Shown here: positions 15,808-23,445 of the stretch, piece by piece | How the letters are laid out: each line of letters opens with the position of its first letter | Position numbering within the stretch: position 1 is the first letter of the stretch | Origin: Scytonema sp. UIC 10036 | GTDB taxonomy: Bacteria > Cyanobacteriota > Cyanobacteriia > Cyanobacteriales > Nostocaceae | Reading direction: 5' to 3' | Assembly (NCBI RefSeq): GCF_009725235.1 | Contig: NZ_WJFC01000133.1 | Coordinates: 1-35,043, forward strand | DNA length: 35,043 nucleotides | The notes under the pieces: generated by a model | Databases searched by the model: none | Told to the model about the DNA's origin: nothing | The model's input: the letters and a program-made list of their open reading frames with translations, nothing else | Made by a program: the position numbers and the translations under genes

Positions 15808-16221
15808 TTACTCAACTATTATGGAATTTAATGAGTCAAGCGGAATGGTGAAAACATAATAGACAACTCCAATTCCCAGGAGAATCACAGCAAGACTAGA
15901 AAGAATCACCCAACGGTCTGCTGGCTCATAGGCATCCTCGTCAATATCTCGACGAACGACAAGGTAATGCTGCGTTGAAAGCATGACCGTTAACAATCCA
16001 ACGAGTGAAAAGGCTAAGCCTAACTTCCAGCCATTACCAGGAGCTTGAGGTGCAAGGGGAGGACGGAGTATGCGAAGCCGGACAATGAGAACACCAAAAC
16101 CCATGAGGGCTATCCCACTTCTCATCCATGCTAAGTAGGTGCGCTCGTTAGCCAAATGTTCTCGAACTCGGTCAGCACTAGGGCTTTTTGGTTTTGCGGG
16201 TTTTTCTGCATCTGTTGTCAT
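15808..16221 (-). CDS. DUF202 (YidH-like) membrane protein
   Basis: A 137-residue protein. A basic soluble N-terminus (1-25) is followed by the DUF202 signature ANERTYLAWMRSGIALMGFG (28-47) and three membrane segments (about 32-51, 67-86, 106-126). The biochemical function of this family is not established. It is convergent with the Rrf2 gene, 28 bp apart, with no obvious terminator between them. Confidence 0.85.
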   Translation of the reverse strand: MTTDAEKPAKPKSPSADRVREHLANERTYLAWMRSGIALMGFGVLIVRLRILRPPLAPQAPGNGWKLGLAFSLVGLLTVMLSTQHYLVVRRDIDEDAYEPADRWVILSSLAVILLGIGVVYYVFTIPLDSLNSIIVE

Positions 16222-16426
16222 AAATTTAATAGGAGTTGTATGAACAAAATTTTTTAGCAGTCTTTCAAATTAGACTCATAAATATTCATACTATTAACAG
16301 TGACCAGTGACAAATTAATTCGTAATTTGTCATTCGTAATTCGTAATTGAGAAGTCATAAATTACAAATTTTACGGAAGCGCTTTACCAGCGAGCCATTA
16401 ATTACCATTACTACAATTGTCTAATC

Positions 16427-16458
16427 TGAAGAAAAAATGAACGTTCATTTTTTCTTCA
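16427..16458. repeat. 32-bp perfect palindrome
   Basis: The left half TGAAGAAAAAATGAAC is followed without spacer by its exact reverse complement. Outer arms extend the symmetry: ATTGTCTA (16416-16423) and TAGATAAT (16462-16469) match with one mismatch after a 3-bp break. It could be a cruciform site, a bidirectional terminator or a dimer binding site. Confidence 0.9.
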
Positions 16459-16582
16459 CACTAGATAATATTTCAGAGCTTTTCCAATTATTGCAAGTGG
16501 AAATTAACAAGCTCAAATTCAACGTAGGTTGGGTTGAGGAACGAAACCCAACATTTATCAGCTTGGTGAGATACAAAAATTA

Positions 16583-16626
16583 CCCCCCTTTCATCCCCCC
16601 AAGGCATCAGGGGGATGAAAGGGGGG
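16583..16626. repeat. hairpin repeat element (C-run / G-run)
   Basis: CCCCCCTTTCATCCCCC (16583-16599) pairs exactly with GGGGGATGAAAGGGGGG (16610-16626). Short outer repeats TGAGAT (16567-16572) and ATCTCA (about 16651-16656) may be the ends of a non-autonomous element. Confidence 0.75.
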
Positions 16627-17106
16627 GTGTATGTTGAACTTTTTAACGAGATCTCAGTTAATCACTGCTTACACTGTATTGCTCTCTACACATAGAAGCA
16701 ATTATTCTTGTTTGTTAAAATCATAAAAGAAATTTATTATTATTTCTGTATAAAGTATAAAAAAAAATTTAATATAACAAGTAATACGCTTTTCGTTTTG
16801 TGCTACAACTGTATGAAAGCTTTTAAATAAGTAATTTTCAAAAACCGAGCGGATTTTTTTAAAAGGTTTATTAAGAACTCAGTAAAATTATACGGAAAGT
16901 CTGTAAATGTATCCCTAAATACAAATAAATGTCGTTTCGATCGCTATACTGAAGCGAAAATAAAAAACTTTGTATCACTAGTGCTAAAAAAGTTTTCGGC
17001 TCGTGTCCTTACTACGGTAACTTGCAAGGTTAGCCGTATAGTAGTAGACTTTTGATAAGCTTATTGGGGTAAAAATACTTGGTCAGGGATGCTTGAAAGA
17101 GCCTAT

Positions 17107-18033
17107 ATGACGTTTGAGCAGTTAAGAATTTTTCTTGCCGTAGCAGAACTGATGCACTTTACCCGTGCGGCAGAATCGTTATACATCACCCAACCTGCTG
17201 TTAGTGCAGCCATTCAGAGTTTGGAAACAGAATATGGGGTCAAATTATTTCATAGAATTGGTCGTCATATCGAAATCACTGATGCTGGGAAGTTGCTCCA
17301 AATAGAAGCGCAAAAGATTCTAGATCAAGTTTCTTTAACTCAAAGGGGCTTGCGAGAATTAAACAATATGCAACGGGGTGAGTTAAAACTGGGGTCTAGT
17401 CTTACTATCGGTAACTACTGGTTACCTGAAAAAATTAGCCAGTTCAATCGTCAGTATCCCGGTATTCATATAAATTGTACGTTAGGTAACGCTGAAGAAA
17501 TCTGTGAAGGCACAGCAACAGGGTTGTTTGATTTCGGGTTAGTGACAGGTGAGGTGAAAGTCTCCCTGAGAAACTATTTGGAAAAAGAAGTTGTGGGAAG
17601 CGATCGCTTGCAGATAGTTGTAGGCAAATCTCACCCTTGGTTTGGAAGAAGAGAAATTTCCCCCGCAGAACTCCTAACAACAACTTGGGTGATGAGAGAG
17701 TCAGGTTCCGGGGCGCAACAGATGTTTGAGCAAGCCCTGCAAAATTGGGGAATCGATCCGACCGAGCTAGATGTCGTTCTTGTCCTCAGCAGCAGCGAGA
17801 TGGTAAAAGCCGTCGTTGAAAGTGGTGTAGGAGCAGCAGCAATTCCAGATCTGATGGTGAAAAAAGAACTACAGCTATCTACACTGTATGCAGTTCGTGT
17901 TGTCGATCGAGATGCTGGTACAAAGTTAGAAATTGTCCAACCCGTGTGGAAACTGAAACACCTACAACGCTTTCAAACCAAAGTCGCAAGCGCTTTTGAA
18001 CAGATTCTCAGTCAATGTTCGCTCTCGGTGTAA
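17107..18033 (+). CDS. LysR family transcriptional regulator
   Basis: The winged helix-turn-helix (residues 1-60 from the preferred start) reads MTFEQLRIFLAVAELMHFTRAAESL with ITQPAVSAAIQSLE as recognition helix. A periplasmic-binding-fold effector domain follows (about 85-295) with GELKLGSSLTIGNYWLP. I prefer ATG 17107 over the upstream ATG 17089 because GAAAGAG lies about 7 nt before it and it gives the usual short N-terminus. The effector domain resembles the CysB/CbbR-like group, but the ligand cannot be assigned. The target could be its own promoter or the neighbouring transporter genes. It is followed by a strong inverted repeat. Confidence 0.9.
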   Translation: MTFEQLRIFLAVAELMHFTRAAESLYITQPAVSAAIQSLETEYGVKLFHRIGRHIEITDAGKLLQIEAQKILDQVSLTQRGLRELNNMQRGELKLGSSLTIGNYWLPEKISQFNRQYPGIHINCTLGNAEEICEGTATGLFDFGLVTGEVKVSLRNYLEKEVVGSDRLQIVVGKSHPWFGRREISPAELLTTTWVMRESGSGAQQMFEQALQNWGIDPTELDVVLVLSSSEMVKAVVESGVGAAAIPDLMVKKELQLSTLYAVRVVDRDAGTKLEIVQPVWKLKHLQRFQTKVASAFEQILSQCSLSV

Positions 18034-18049
18034 GGAACTGGGGATTAGG

Positions 18050-18103
18050 GATTGGCGATTGGGGATAAGGTAAAATTGTCTTCCTTGTCCCCAATCGCCA
18101 ATC
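18050..18103. repeat. 21-bp inverted repeat downstream of the LysR gene
   Basis: Left arm 18050-18070 (GATTGGCGATTGGGGATAAGG) and right arm 18083-18103 match over 21 bp with one mismatch. The 12-nt loop is TAAAATTGTCTT. It is probably a repeat hairpin that also limits read-through. The T-run after 18121 is too far away for a standard intrinsic terminator. Confidence 0.75.
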
Positions 18104-18233
18104 TCTTGTTGTTATCAATCACTTTTTTTTATTAAAATAAGAAAAAAAAATACTTGCTTTTATTGACGGTATTCTTATATAGTAGTGTCAACTTGCTAGC
18201 ATAAAAGCTCGCTAGAACACCAATAAAAACTTT

Positions 18234-18254
18234 AACCCAATTCGACCGGGTTAA
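18234..18254. promoter_or_regulatory. possible operator palindrome upstream of the second Rrf2 gene
   Basis: TAACCC and GGGTTA are separated by 9 bp, 58 bp before the ATG at 18312. It may be an autoregulatory site or a leader hairpin. The assignment is tentative. Confidence 0.35.
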
Positions 18255-18311
18255 GCTGAATCGCCGTTTTAGGTGGTGAAGTAATTTTTAGGTGTCTCAT
18301 CTCTCTTACCT

Positions 18312-18746
18312 ATGGAACTTTCAAACAAAACAGAGTATGCAATTCTCTCTTTACTAGCACTAGCAAAATGCTATGCTGACGGTGAATCATTGCAAATCCG
18401 AGAGATAGCAGCACGTCAAAACATTCCCAATCGCTATTTAGAAGAACTTCTAGCAACTTTGAGACGTGGAGGTTTGATTAAGAGCATACGTGGGGTGAAA
18501 GGAGGTTACGTTTTAGCACGGGAACCTCAAAAAATTACGGTTTTGGAAGCTTTACGTTGTATAGAAGGATCGGACGATGAACCCAGTAAACCTTCCAATA
18601 TCAAAACAGTAGAAACCGAAGTTATTCACGATGTTTGGCAAGAAGTTCGTCAAGCAGCTTACGACGTTTTACAAAAACATACACTTCAAGATCTTTGCGA
18701 ACAGCGAATCTCCAAGCAGCAAATGGAACTCATGTACTACATATAA
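18312..18746 (+). CDS. Rrf2 family transcriptional regulator
   Basis: A 144-residue paralogue of the regulator at 15297. The winged helix contains TEYAILSLLALAKCYADGES, RQNIPNRYLEELLATLRRGG and RGVKGGYVLAREP. Cysteines occur at AKCYAD, LRCIEG and DLCEQR, but their spacing is not that of the IscR cluster site. The C-terminus HTLQDLCEQR...MELMYYI is nearly the same as in the paralogue. The closest role by analogy is a CymR-like regulator of sulfur or metal metabolism, which would suit the exporters downstream, but no operator test is possible here. Confidence 0.9.
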   Translation: MELSNKTEYAILSLLALAKCYADGESLQIREIAARQNIPNRYLEELLATLRRGGLIKSIRGVKGGYVLAREPQKITVLEALRCIEGSDDEPSKPSNIKTVETEVIHDVWQEVRQAAYDVLQKHTLQDLCEQRISKQQMELMYYI

Positions 18747-18769
18747 ATTACCCCCTCGTTACCTCCTCG

Positions 18770-18814
18770 TTCCCAGCCTGAGGCTGGGAATGCCTTACGG
18801 GAGGCTCCGCCTCC
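18770..18814. repeat. two adjacent hairpin repeats
   Basis: TTCCCAGCCT-G-AGGCTGGGAA (18770-18790) is followed by GGAGGC-TCC-GCCTCC (18800-18814). This pair looks like a dispersed cyanobacterial repeat inserted after the Rrf2 gene. Confidence 0.7.
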
Positions 18815-18887
18815 TCTCCTGTGCTATCTCTACTCGTAAGGCGTGTCACTAGCTTGGATGGAAGACATCTTCCGAAAATTCTCTCAT

Positions 18888-18928
18888 AAAAGCGTTAAGT
18901 CAGTCCAAGAACTTAGCGCTTTTATTTT
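18888..18928 (+). terminator. intrinsic terminator downstream of the second Rrf2 gene
   Basis: AAAAGCGTTAAGT (18888-18900) pairs with ACTTAGCGCTTTT (18911-18923, one wobble) and the hairpin is followed by ATTTTAT. It lies 140 bp after the stop, beyond the inserted repeats. Confidence 0.65.
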
Positions 18929-18953
18929 ATGGTAGCAAAAACCAATCTCTTAA

Positions 18954-19172
18954 GAGGATGTTTGAAAAGTGATTAGCTGTCATTTTAATCACATGATTAC
19001 CCCCCTTAGTCCACGCCACTTGCTACAAGTCGGGAAACCCGCGATGGCGCAGTGGCTCCCCCTTATAAAGGGGGGAAATAAGAAAAATCTGGTTCCCTCC
19101 CCTTTATAAGGGGAGGGTTAGGGAGGGGTAAAAAATATTTGATACATGAATCATGACTTTTCAAACATCCTC
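18954..19172. mobile_element. 219-bp MITE-like element
   Basis: Perfect 17-bp terminal inverted repeats GAGGATGTTTGAAAAGT (18954-18970, complement at 19156-19172) are flanked by direct TAA repeats (18951-18953 and 19173-19175), as expected for a 3-bp target duplication. The inside has no ORF and contains CCCCTTATAAAGGGG-type palindromes. A 3-bp TNA duplication points to mobilisation by an IS5-superfamily transposase, which is inference. Confidence 0.8.
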
Positions 19173-19180
19173 TAAGACTC

Positions 19181-19867
19181 TCAAGAAGAATTCTCATTTT
19201 TTTTGACTAAAATTGTTATACAAAAATAACTAGCAATTAGCTTTGTTAGACTTAATGCATTACTTTTTAAAAGAATAAAAGTTCCCAATCCTATTAAGAC
19301 AAAAGGAACAAAATAATTACCATATCGAGTTAGAATATCGGCTATTTCTTTTTGACGAGTTAATTGGTAAGCTACATAACACCAAACTCCTATCAAGATA
19401 CAAAAAATAGAGACAACTATCAAAAAACTTGCTAAATTACCGCTAGCAAATAACGGCACGTAGACACTGATATTATCACTACCGTTAGCAATTGTTACAG
19501 ATGCAACACTATAAGTTTGAGGAGAAACTAATCCAGAAAAAAATAATTCTTCAGAATCTTCTGTCTCAGATTTGTCTTCCTCTGAAGAATCTTCTTCCCC
19601 ATTCACCAAACTGCTAATACCTATAGCAATTGGCATTAAACCAAGTAATCCAATCCAGTGAGCCGATAAAACTAACCCCCCAAATAAACCAGAAAGACTG
19701 GCAACAATCAGTATAAAAAAACCCAGATACTGACCTGTAATAATATGCTTGTAAGTGAAGGTAGCATTTACTTGAGAAAAAAACAATAATAGGATGAGAA
19801 GGTCATCTATATTAGTGGCAGTAAAGGCAAGGATTCCCGTGCTAATTGCAGCGATCGATTCACCCAT
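19181..19867 (-). CDS. CadD-like (LysE superfamily) exporter, copy 1
   Basis: A 228-residue membrane protein with about five to six hydrophobic segments. It has the family hallmarks FTATNIDDLLILLLFFSQVN (about 15-34) and NGSDNISVYVPLFA (about 126-139), and a strongly acidic cytoplasmic loop (NGEEDSSEEDKSETEDSEE). Founding members are plasmid-borne cadmium-resistance proteins; the substrate here is unknown. It is divergent from copy 2 with 73 bp between starts, so the two may share control. The right end of a MITE lies about 8 bp beyond its stop codon. Confidence 0.85.
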   Translation of the reverse strand: MGESIAAISTGILAFTATNIDDLLILLLFFSQVNATFTYKHIITGQYLGFFILIVASLSGLFGGLVLSAHWIGLLGLMPIAIGISSLVNGEEDSSEEDKSETEDSEELFFSGLVSPQTYSVASVTIANGSDNISVYVPLFASGNLASFLIVVSIFCILIGVWCYVAYQLTRQKEIADILTRYGNYFVPFVLIGLGTFILLKSNALSLTKLIASYFCITILVKKNENSS

Positions 19868-19940
19868 ATTGTCTTTATTGTTTAATTCCTAGCCAAGACG
19901 CATTCGTTTTTTATTAAGTAACACTCTCATAAAAGCAACC

Positions 19941-20594
19941 ATGACTACGCTTTGGGCAGGTTTCACAGAAGGTATAATTGCTTTTGTAGCAACCAATATT
20001 GATGATATCTTAATCCTTATACTTTTTTTCTCTCAAGTAGATGCTAATTTTCGCAAACGCCATATCATCATTGGTCAATACCTTGGTTTTTCAGCTATTA
20101 TCATCGCTAGCCTACCAGGATTTTTTGGTGGTTTGGTAGTGCCGCCTGAAGTCATTGGATTGCTTGGATTATTACCTATAGCAATTGGCATAAAAAAGCT
20201 GTTGAGTCAAGAAGAATCTACAGAAGTTCAGACTGTAACTAGCGATTTTAAGCCATTGTCATCAAACGATCCTCGGTCTTTCCTAGTCAGTCTTTTGCAC
20301 CCTCAAACTTATAAAGTAGCAGCAGTCACTCTTGCCAATGGCGGCGATAATATCAGCATCTACATACCGTTATTCGCAGGAAATACCTATGCCAGTATGG
20401 GTGTGATTTTGATAGTCTTTTTGGTTATGGTTGGGGTTTGGTGTACGATCGCTCACCTCTTAGCCCGTCAAGAAGCGATCGCTCATATTTTAACCCGCTA
20501 CGGTAGAGCGGCGGTTCCTTTCGTATTGATTTGTTTGGGCTTATTCATTATGTACGAACGAGGTACCCTCGCATGGCTTTACTCACACTGGTGA
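19941..20594 (+). CDS. CadD-like (LysE superfamily) exporter, copy 2
   Basis: A 217-residue paralogue of the divergent neighbour. Conserved blocks are VATNIDDILILILFFSQVD, HIIIGQYLGFSAIIIASLPG, LHPQTYKVAAVTLANGGDNISIYIPLFAG and HILTRYGRAAVPFVLICLG. The middle loop is less acidic than in copies 1 and 3, so metal handling may differ. Its last 12 bp overlap the convergent TauE/SafE gene, which leaves no room for a terminator and makes antisense interference between the two mRNAs possible. Confidence 0.85.
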   Translation: MTTLWAGFTEGIIAFVATNIDDILILILFFSQVDANFRKRHIIIGQYLGFSAIIIASLPGFFGGLVVPPEVIGLLGLLPIAIGIKKLLSQEESTEVQTVTSDFKPLSSNDPRSFLVSLLHPQTYKVAAVTLANGGDNISIYIPLFAGNTYASMGVILIVFLVMVGVWCTIAHLLARQEAIAHILTRYGRAAVPFVLICLGLFIMYERGTLAWLYSHW

Positions 20595-21398
20595 AACTAA
20601 TTTGTAACTCACCATTAGCAAAAGCGTGTAAATGACAAAACGTAATGGGCGTTGGGGTGCAATCTCGCAAAGTTTGGCACCAAGGAGAACTCCAGGTACA
20701 GATCCAAGCCATATTGGTAATACCAAGCCCCAATCAACTGTTCCCAAGCTCAAATGCCCGAGAGAAGTAAAAAATAACAAGATAGCTGCTTGTGAAATAT
20801 CTGTACCAACTAATTTACGAGCATCCAAGCTGAAAAAGGAAATCAGTACCAACGCGAACATTGAACCGGAAGAGACACTTGTTAAACCAACCAAACAGCC
20901 TAAAATTGCTCCCACACTCATTGCCAACAAGCGCCCCGATACAGTCTCCAAATAAATCTTCGGCAGTTCGGGAAACTTCAAATTTGGGAAAAATGTTAAC
21001 AACAACAGTTGTATCAGGGCTGATAAGGTGACACACAAAATCATGACCCCAATCAAGTGCAGCAAAACGCGATTGAGATGCGACTCTCCAGTGTGCTTGA
21101 TAAAGTGCAGGATTCCTACACCAAATAAGGAACCAGGTACGCTGCCAAACGCCAGCCACTTTACCACTTGCAAGTCGATAGTTTTTTGCTGCCAATGCTT
21201 AAAGCTGCCCACAAATTTCATTAACGTCGCCGCCACTACGTCAGAACTAACTGCAACGGAGGGGGGAACTTGAAAGATAAAGATCAGCATTGGCGTTATG
21301 AGAGATGCTCCACCGATCCCCGTTAAACCAACGACGACACCAACAAAGAAACTGAAGAGTGGTAATAAGATATAATGCATACGACTGCTCGTGTACAA
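20583..21398 (-). CDS. TauE/SafE (TSUP) family exporter
   Basis: A 271-residue membrane protein with about eight segments in the two-repeat arrangement of the TSUP family. The first repeat has GVVVGLTGIGGASLITPMLI and the second has GAILGCLVGLTSVSSGSMFA. Family members move small organic or inorganic sulfur anions such as sulfite, thiosulfate or sulfoacetate; the substrate cannot be told from sequence. The C-terminal codons overlap the 3' end of the convergent CadD-like gene. The nearby Rrf2 and LysR genes make sulfur-related regulation a reasonable idea. Confidence 0.88.
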   Translation of the reverse strand: MYTSSRMHYILLPLFSFFVGVVVGLTGIGGASLITPMLIFIFQVPPSVAVSSDVVAATLMKFVGSFKHWQQKTIDLQVVKWLAFGSVPGSLFGVGILHFIKHTGESHLNRVLLHLIGVMILCVTLSALIQLLLLTFFPNLKFPELPKIYLETVSGRLLAMSVGAILGCLVGLTSVSSGSMFALVLISFFSLDARKLVGTDISQAAILLFFTSLGHLSLGTVDWGLVLPIWLGSVPGVLLGAKLCEIAPQRPLRFVIYTLLLMVSYKLVSPV

Positions 21399-21881
21399 GG
21401 TTGTTATATTGCTCTAACTTCCTATGGAAGTCAGATTGGTAGATGTAAACCCCTTTTTCTTTAAATAAAAACAAAAACCGATATACTTACCGTACTTTAA
21501 CTTAAGTGACGAGTCAACGTCCAGCGTATTCGCACATACACAACAAAATTATTTGTTACAGTAGTTAAAAGAGAAGACTAAGACTCAAAAGCTTTATAGA
21601 GTAAGGCATTGAGTCTATAGTTTTTTTTTATAGAATAAACTCTGAAAAAAAAATTACAATTGAGCCTTTCACTTCCCAAATTTCCCTGACCTTGGGAAAG
21701 TATGAAGGATAAAATATATCCCACGTATGTTCCAGGGGTATTAGGTAAGGATGAAGGATAAAGTATGAGGTATGAAGGTATATCCTACGTGTGCTCCGGA
21801 GTTAGTCCATGAGGATGAGTTACCTCAGTTTTATCCTCGCTCCTTCACCCTTTATCCTTTCACCGTTTTAGTGTTATAGAA
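21399..21881. other. intergenic region with degenerate direct repeats
   Basis: About 480 bp between divergent genes. A block TATGAAGGATAAAATATATC (from 21701), continuing with CCACGTATGTTCCAGG, is repeated in degenerate form from 21771 (TATGAAGGTATATCCTACGT, then GTGCTCCGGA). Another AAGGATGAAGGATAAAG copy lies between them. A hairpin TTCCCAA...TTGGGAA (21674-21699) precedes the repeats. No gene is seen. Confidence 0.55.
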
Positions 21882-22640
21882 ATGTCTCAAGCTGACTTCA
21901 ACAAACCCAACCAGTCTTTTTTCGACTTTTTCAAAGCATTACTCGCTGCTCGTTGGCAGTCTCTGCTATTGCTACTGATAGGTATCTACTTACCCTTACA
22001 AATCTTTGGGCTTCTGGCAATAGCGGTTTGGGAAAGCAAAGGCGGTTTCCCGTTTCCTTGGGATGTACCCGTTCTTATAGCAGTTCACTCCGCAGCAACA
22101 GCGCAACTGGATGCGATCGCAGTGATAATGACCAAATTTGGTTCTGCCAAATTTATGTTTCCCGCAGTCGGTTTTCTTGGGCTGCTTCTTTTGCTGCTAC
22201 AACGGTGGCGATCGCTCACTTTTTTGCTCACAACGACTATAGGAAGCGCCATTATCAACCGTACAGCGAAAGAGTTCATGCATAGAATCCGCCCCCACTT
22301 GTGGGATTCACTTGCACCTGAATTAGATTTTTCATTTCCTAGCGGTCATTCCATGATGAGCATGACACTGGTAGCAACCTTAGTTGTTTTAACTTGGGGT
22401 ACGATTTGGTCTTGGATTGCGCTGATTGCTGGAAGTTTTTTTGTCGTAGCCATTGGCTGGACAAGACTTTATCTTGGAGTTCACTTTCCCAGCGATATTT
22501 TAGCAGGTTGGATGGTTTCAATAGCCTGGGTCATTGGCGTCAGCCTAATTATCAGACCCCATTTCACTAAAAAAACTGCCGTCACCGAAGCACCAACGGC
22601 AGAAGAGACTACATTGCTTCCAGAAGAAACAGCGAAATAG
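21882..22640 (+). CDS. PAP2-family membrane phosphatase
   Basis: An integral membrane phosphatase acting on lipid phosphates, such as phosphatidate or undecaprenyl pyrophosphate. The three signature motifs are complete: K130-x6-RP in KEFMHRIRP (130-138), PSGH in SFPSGHSMM (151-159), and R195-x5-H201 in GWTRLYLGVHFPSD. About six hydrophobic segments are present, with a first loop containing FPFPWDVPVL. The acidic tail after residue 230 (TEAPTAEETTLLPEE) is unusual but short. A strong hairpin follows the stop. Confidence 0.9.
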   Translation: MSQADFNKPNQSFFDFFKALLAARWQSLLLLLIGIYLPLQIFGLLAIAVWESKGGFPFPWDVPVLIAVHSAATAQLDAIAVIMTKFGSAKFMFPAVGFLGLLLLLLQRWRSLTFLLTTTIGSAIINRTAKEFMHRIRPHLWDSLAPELDFSFPSGHSMMSMTLVATLVVLTWGTIWSWIALIAGSFFVVAIGWTRLYLGVHFPSDILAGWMVSIAWVIGVSLIIRPHFTKKTAVTEAPTAEETTLLPEETAK

Positions 22641-22673
22641 AAAATCCACTTCCCTTCCCAATAGTTAACGCTA

Positions 22674-22706
22674 GCAATGGGAAAAGCTCCTACCTTTTCC
22701 CATTGC
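22674..22706. terminator. hairpin downstream of the PAP2 gene
   Basis: GCAATGGGAAAAG (22674-22686) and CTTTTCCCATTGC (22694-22706) are exactly complementary with a 7-nt loop. No T-run follows, so it may act as an mRNA 3' end stabiliser as well as a weak terminator. The TTGACA of the next promoter starts 2 bp later. Confidence 0.6.
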
Positions 22707-22707
22707 C

Positions 22708-22737
22708 TTGACAAATAAATAACTCGCTAGTTACTAT
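22708..22737 (+). promoter_or_regulatory. promoter of the TetR gene with a small palindrome
   Basis: TTGACA (22708-22713) is followed about 18 bp later by TACTAT (22732-22737), directly before the ATG at 22744. Between the boxes lies TAACT-CGCT-AGTTA, whose half-sites AACT/AGTT also occur in the larger palindrome upstream of the P450 gene. Autoregulation is plausible. The -10 lies very close to the start codon, so a short or leaderless mRNA is implied. Confidence 0.5.
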
Positions 22738-22743
22738 TGGAAT

Positions 22744-23325
22744 ATGGCAAGAACTCCAAGCATCACACAGTCTCAAATCCTTGAGGCTGCCCGATCGGTC
22801 TTCCTTGAAAAAGGATTCAGCGCCACTACGACAGATGTCGCAAATCGTGCGGGCATCTCAAGTGCCAGCATCTTCAAGCACTTTCCAACCAAAGAAGCCC
22901 TGTTCTTTGCGGCGATGTCAGGAACAACCTGCGATCGCATTTGGACACCAGAACTCGAAGCTGAAATTGGACAGGGTGACCCTCGCTCTGACTTGCTAAA
23001 AATCGCGTTACGGATTGCGTCTTACTCAGGAGAGTTGATGCCACAAATGATGCTGGCGTGGTCAGTACGGCAACCCGGTGAGATCGTCAGACCACCAGGA
23101 ATCGAACCCGACTTCGCCGCGCTCACCGCGTACATCGGGCGTGAGATGGCGCTCGGACGCATTGTGCGAGGCGACCCCACCATCCCAGCTATGACTTTAC
23201 TGCATACCGTTGTCGGCTTCACCATGAGCCAAACTTTGCAAAACACGGCTGTTCGCCTAGATACGAGCAGCTTTCTTGAAGATTTTGTCAATCTGCTATG
23301 GCGAGGGCTAGATCCTAACGTATAA
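22744..23325 (+). CDS. TetR/AcrR family repressor
   Basis: A 193-residue regulator. The N-terminal helix-turn-helix (about 8-55) reads QSQILEAARSVFLEKGFSAT, then VANRAGISSASIFKHFPTKE. The C-terminal ligand and dimerisation domain is divergent, as usual for TetR proteins. Codon use is visibly more GC-rich than in most neighbours (for example 23090-23180), and this is shared with the adjacent P450 gene. The gap of 120 bp to the P450 gene contains a perfect 11-bp-arm palindrome, so local repression of the P450 is the simplest model. The inducer is unknown. Confidence 0.9.
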   Translation: MARTPSITQSQILEAARSVFLEKGFSATTTDVANRAGISSASIFKHFPTKEALFFAAMSGTTCDRIWTPELEAEIGQGDPRSDLLKIALRIASYSGELMPQMMLAWSVRQPGEIVRPPGIEPDFAALTAYIGREMALGRIVRGDPTIPAMTLLHTVVGFTMSQTLQNTAVRLDTSSFLEDFVNLLWRGLDPNV

Positions 23326-23345
23326 ACGACACCATCGTTTTTTTG
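23324..23345 (+). terminator. intrinsic terminator overlapping the TetR stop codon
   Basis: AAACGA-CACCA-TCGTTT (23324-23340) is followed by T residues up to 23344. It overlaps the TAA stop at 23323-23325. It would make TetR and P450 separate transcripts. Confidence 0.55.
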
Positions 23346-23351
23346 TCCTAA

Positions 23352-23375
23352 TAATAACTAATCAATTAGTTATTA
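23352..23375. promoter_or_regulatory. TetR-type operator upstream of the P450 gene
   Basis: TAATAACTAAT-CA-ATTAGTTATTA is a perfect palindrome with 11-bp arms and a 2-bp centre. It lies between a TetR gene and its likely target, 70 bp before the P450 start codon. Size and symmetry fit a TetR-family dimer site. Confidence 0.75.
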
Positions 23376-23445
23376 ATTTCTCTGCTTCGACAAAACGCCA
23401 TCGAACCCTCACAAGACCCCCACTCAGCCCAAAGGATCAACCAGC

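Larger units (their letters stand above)
16222..17088. other. long non-coding region with several repeat elements
   Basis: About 870 bp. From left to right it holds ATTCGTA-type short repeats (about 16315-16350), the perfect palindrome at 16427-16458, the inverted repeat GTTGGGTT...AACCCAAC (about 16528-16553), the poly-C/poly-G hairpin (16583-16626), and a very AT-rich stretch (16660-17088) that presumably carries the promoter of the LysR gene. A 66-codon ORF at 16437-16637 is made entirely of these repeats and is not a credible gene. Confidence 0.6.

Noticed and set aside
16437..16637. 66-codon ORF
   Set aside because: It starts inside a perfect palindrome and runs through two other inverted repeats, so its composition is explained by repeats.
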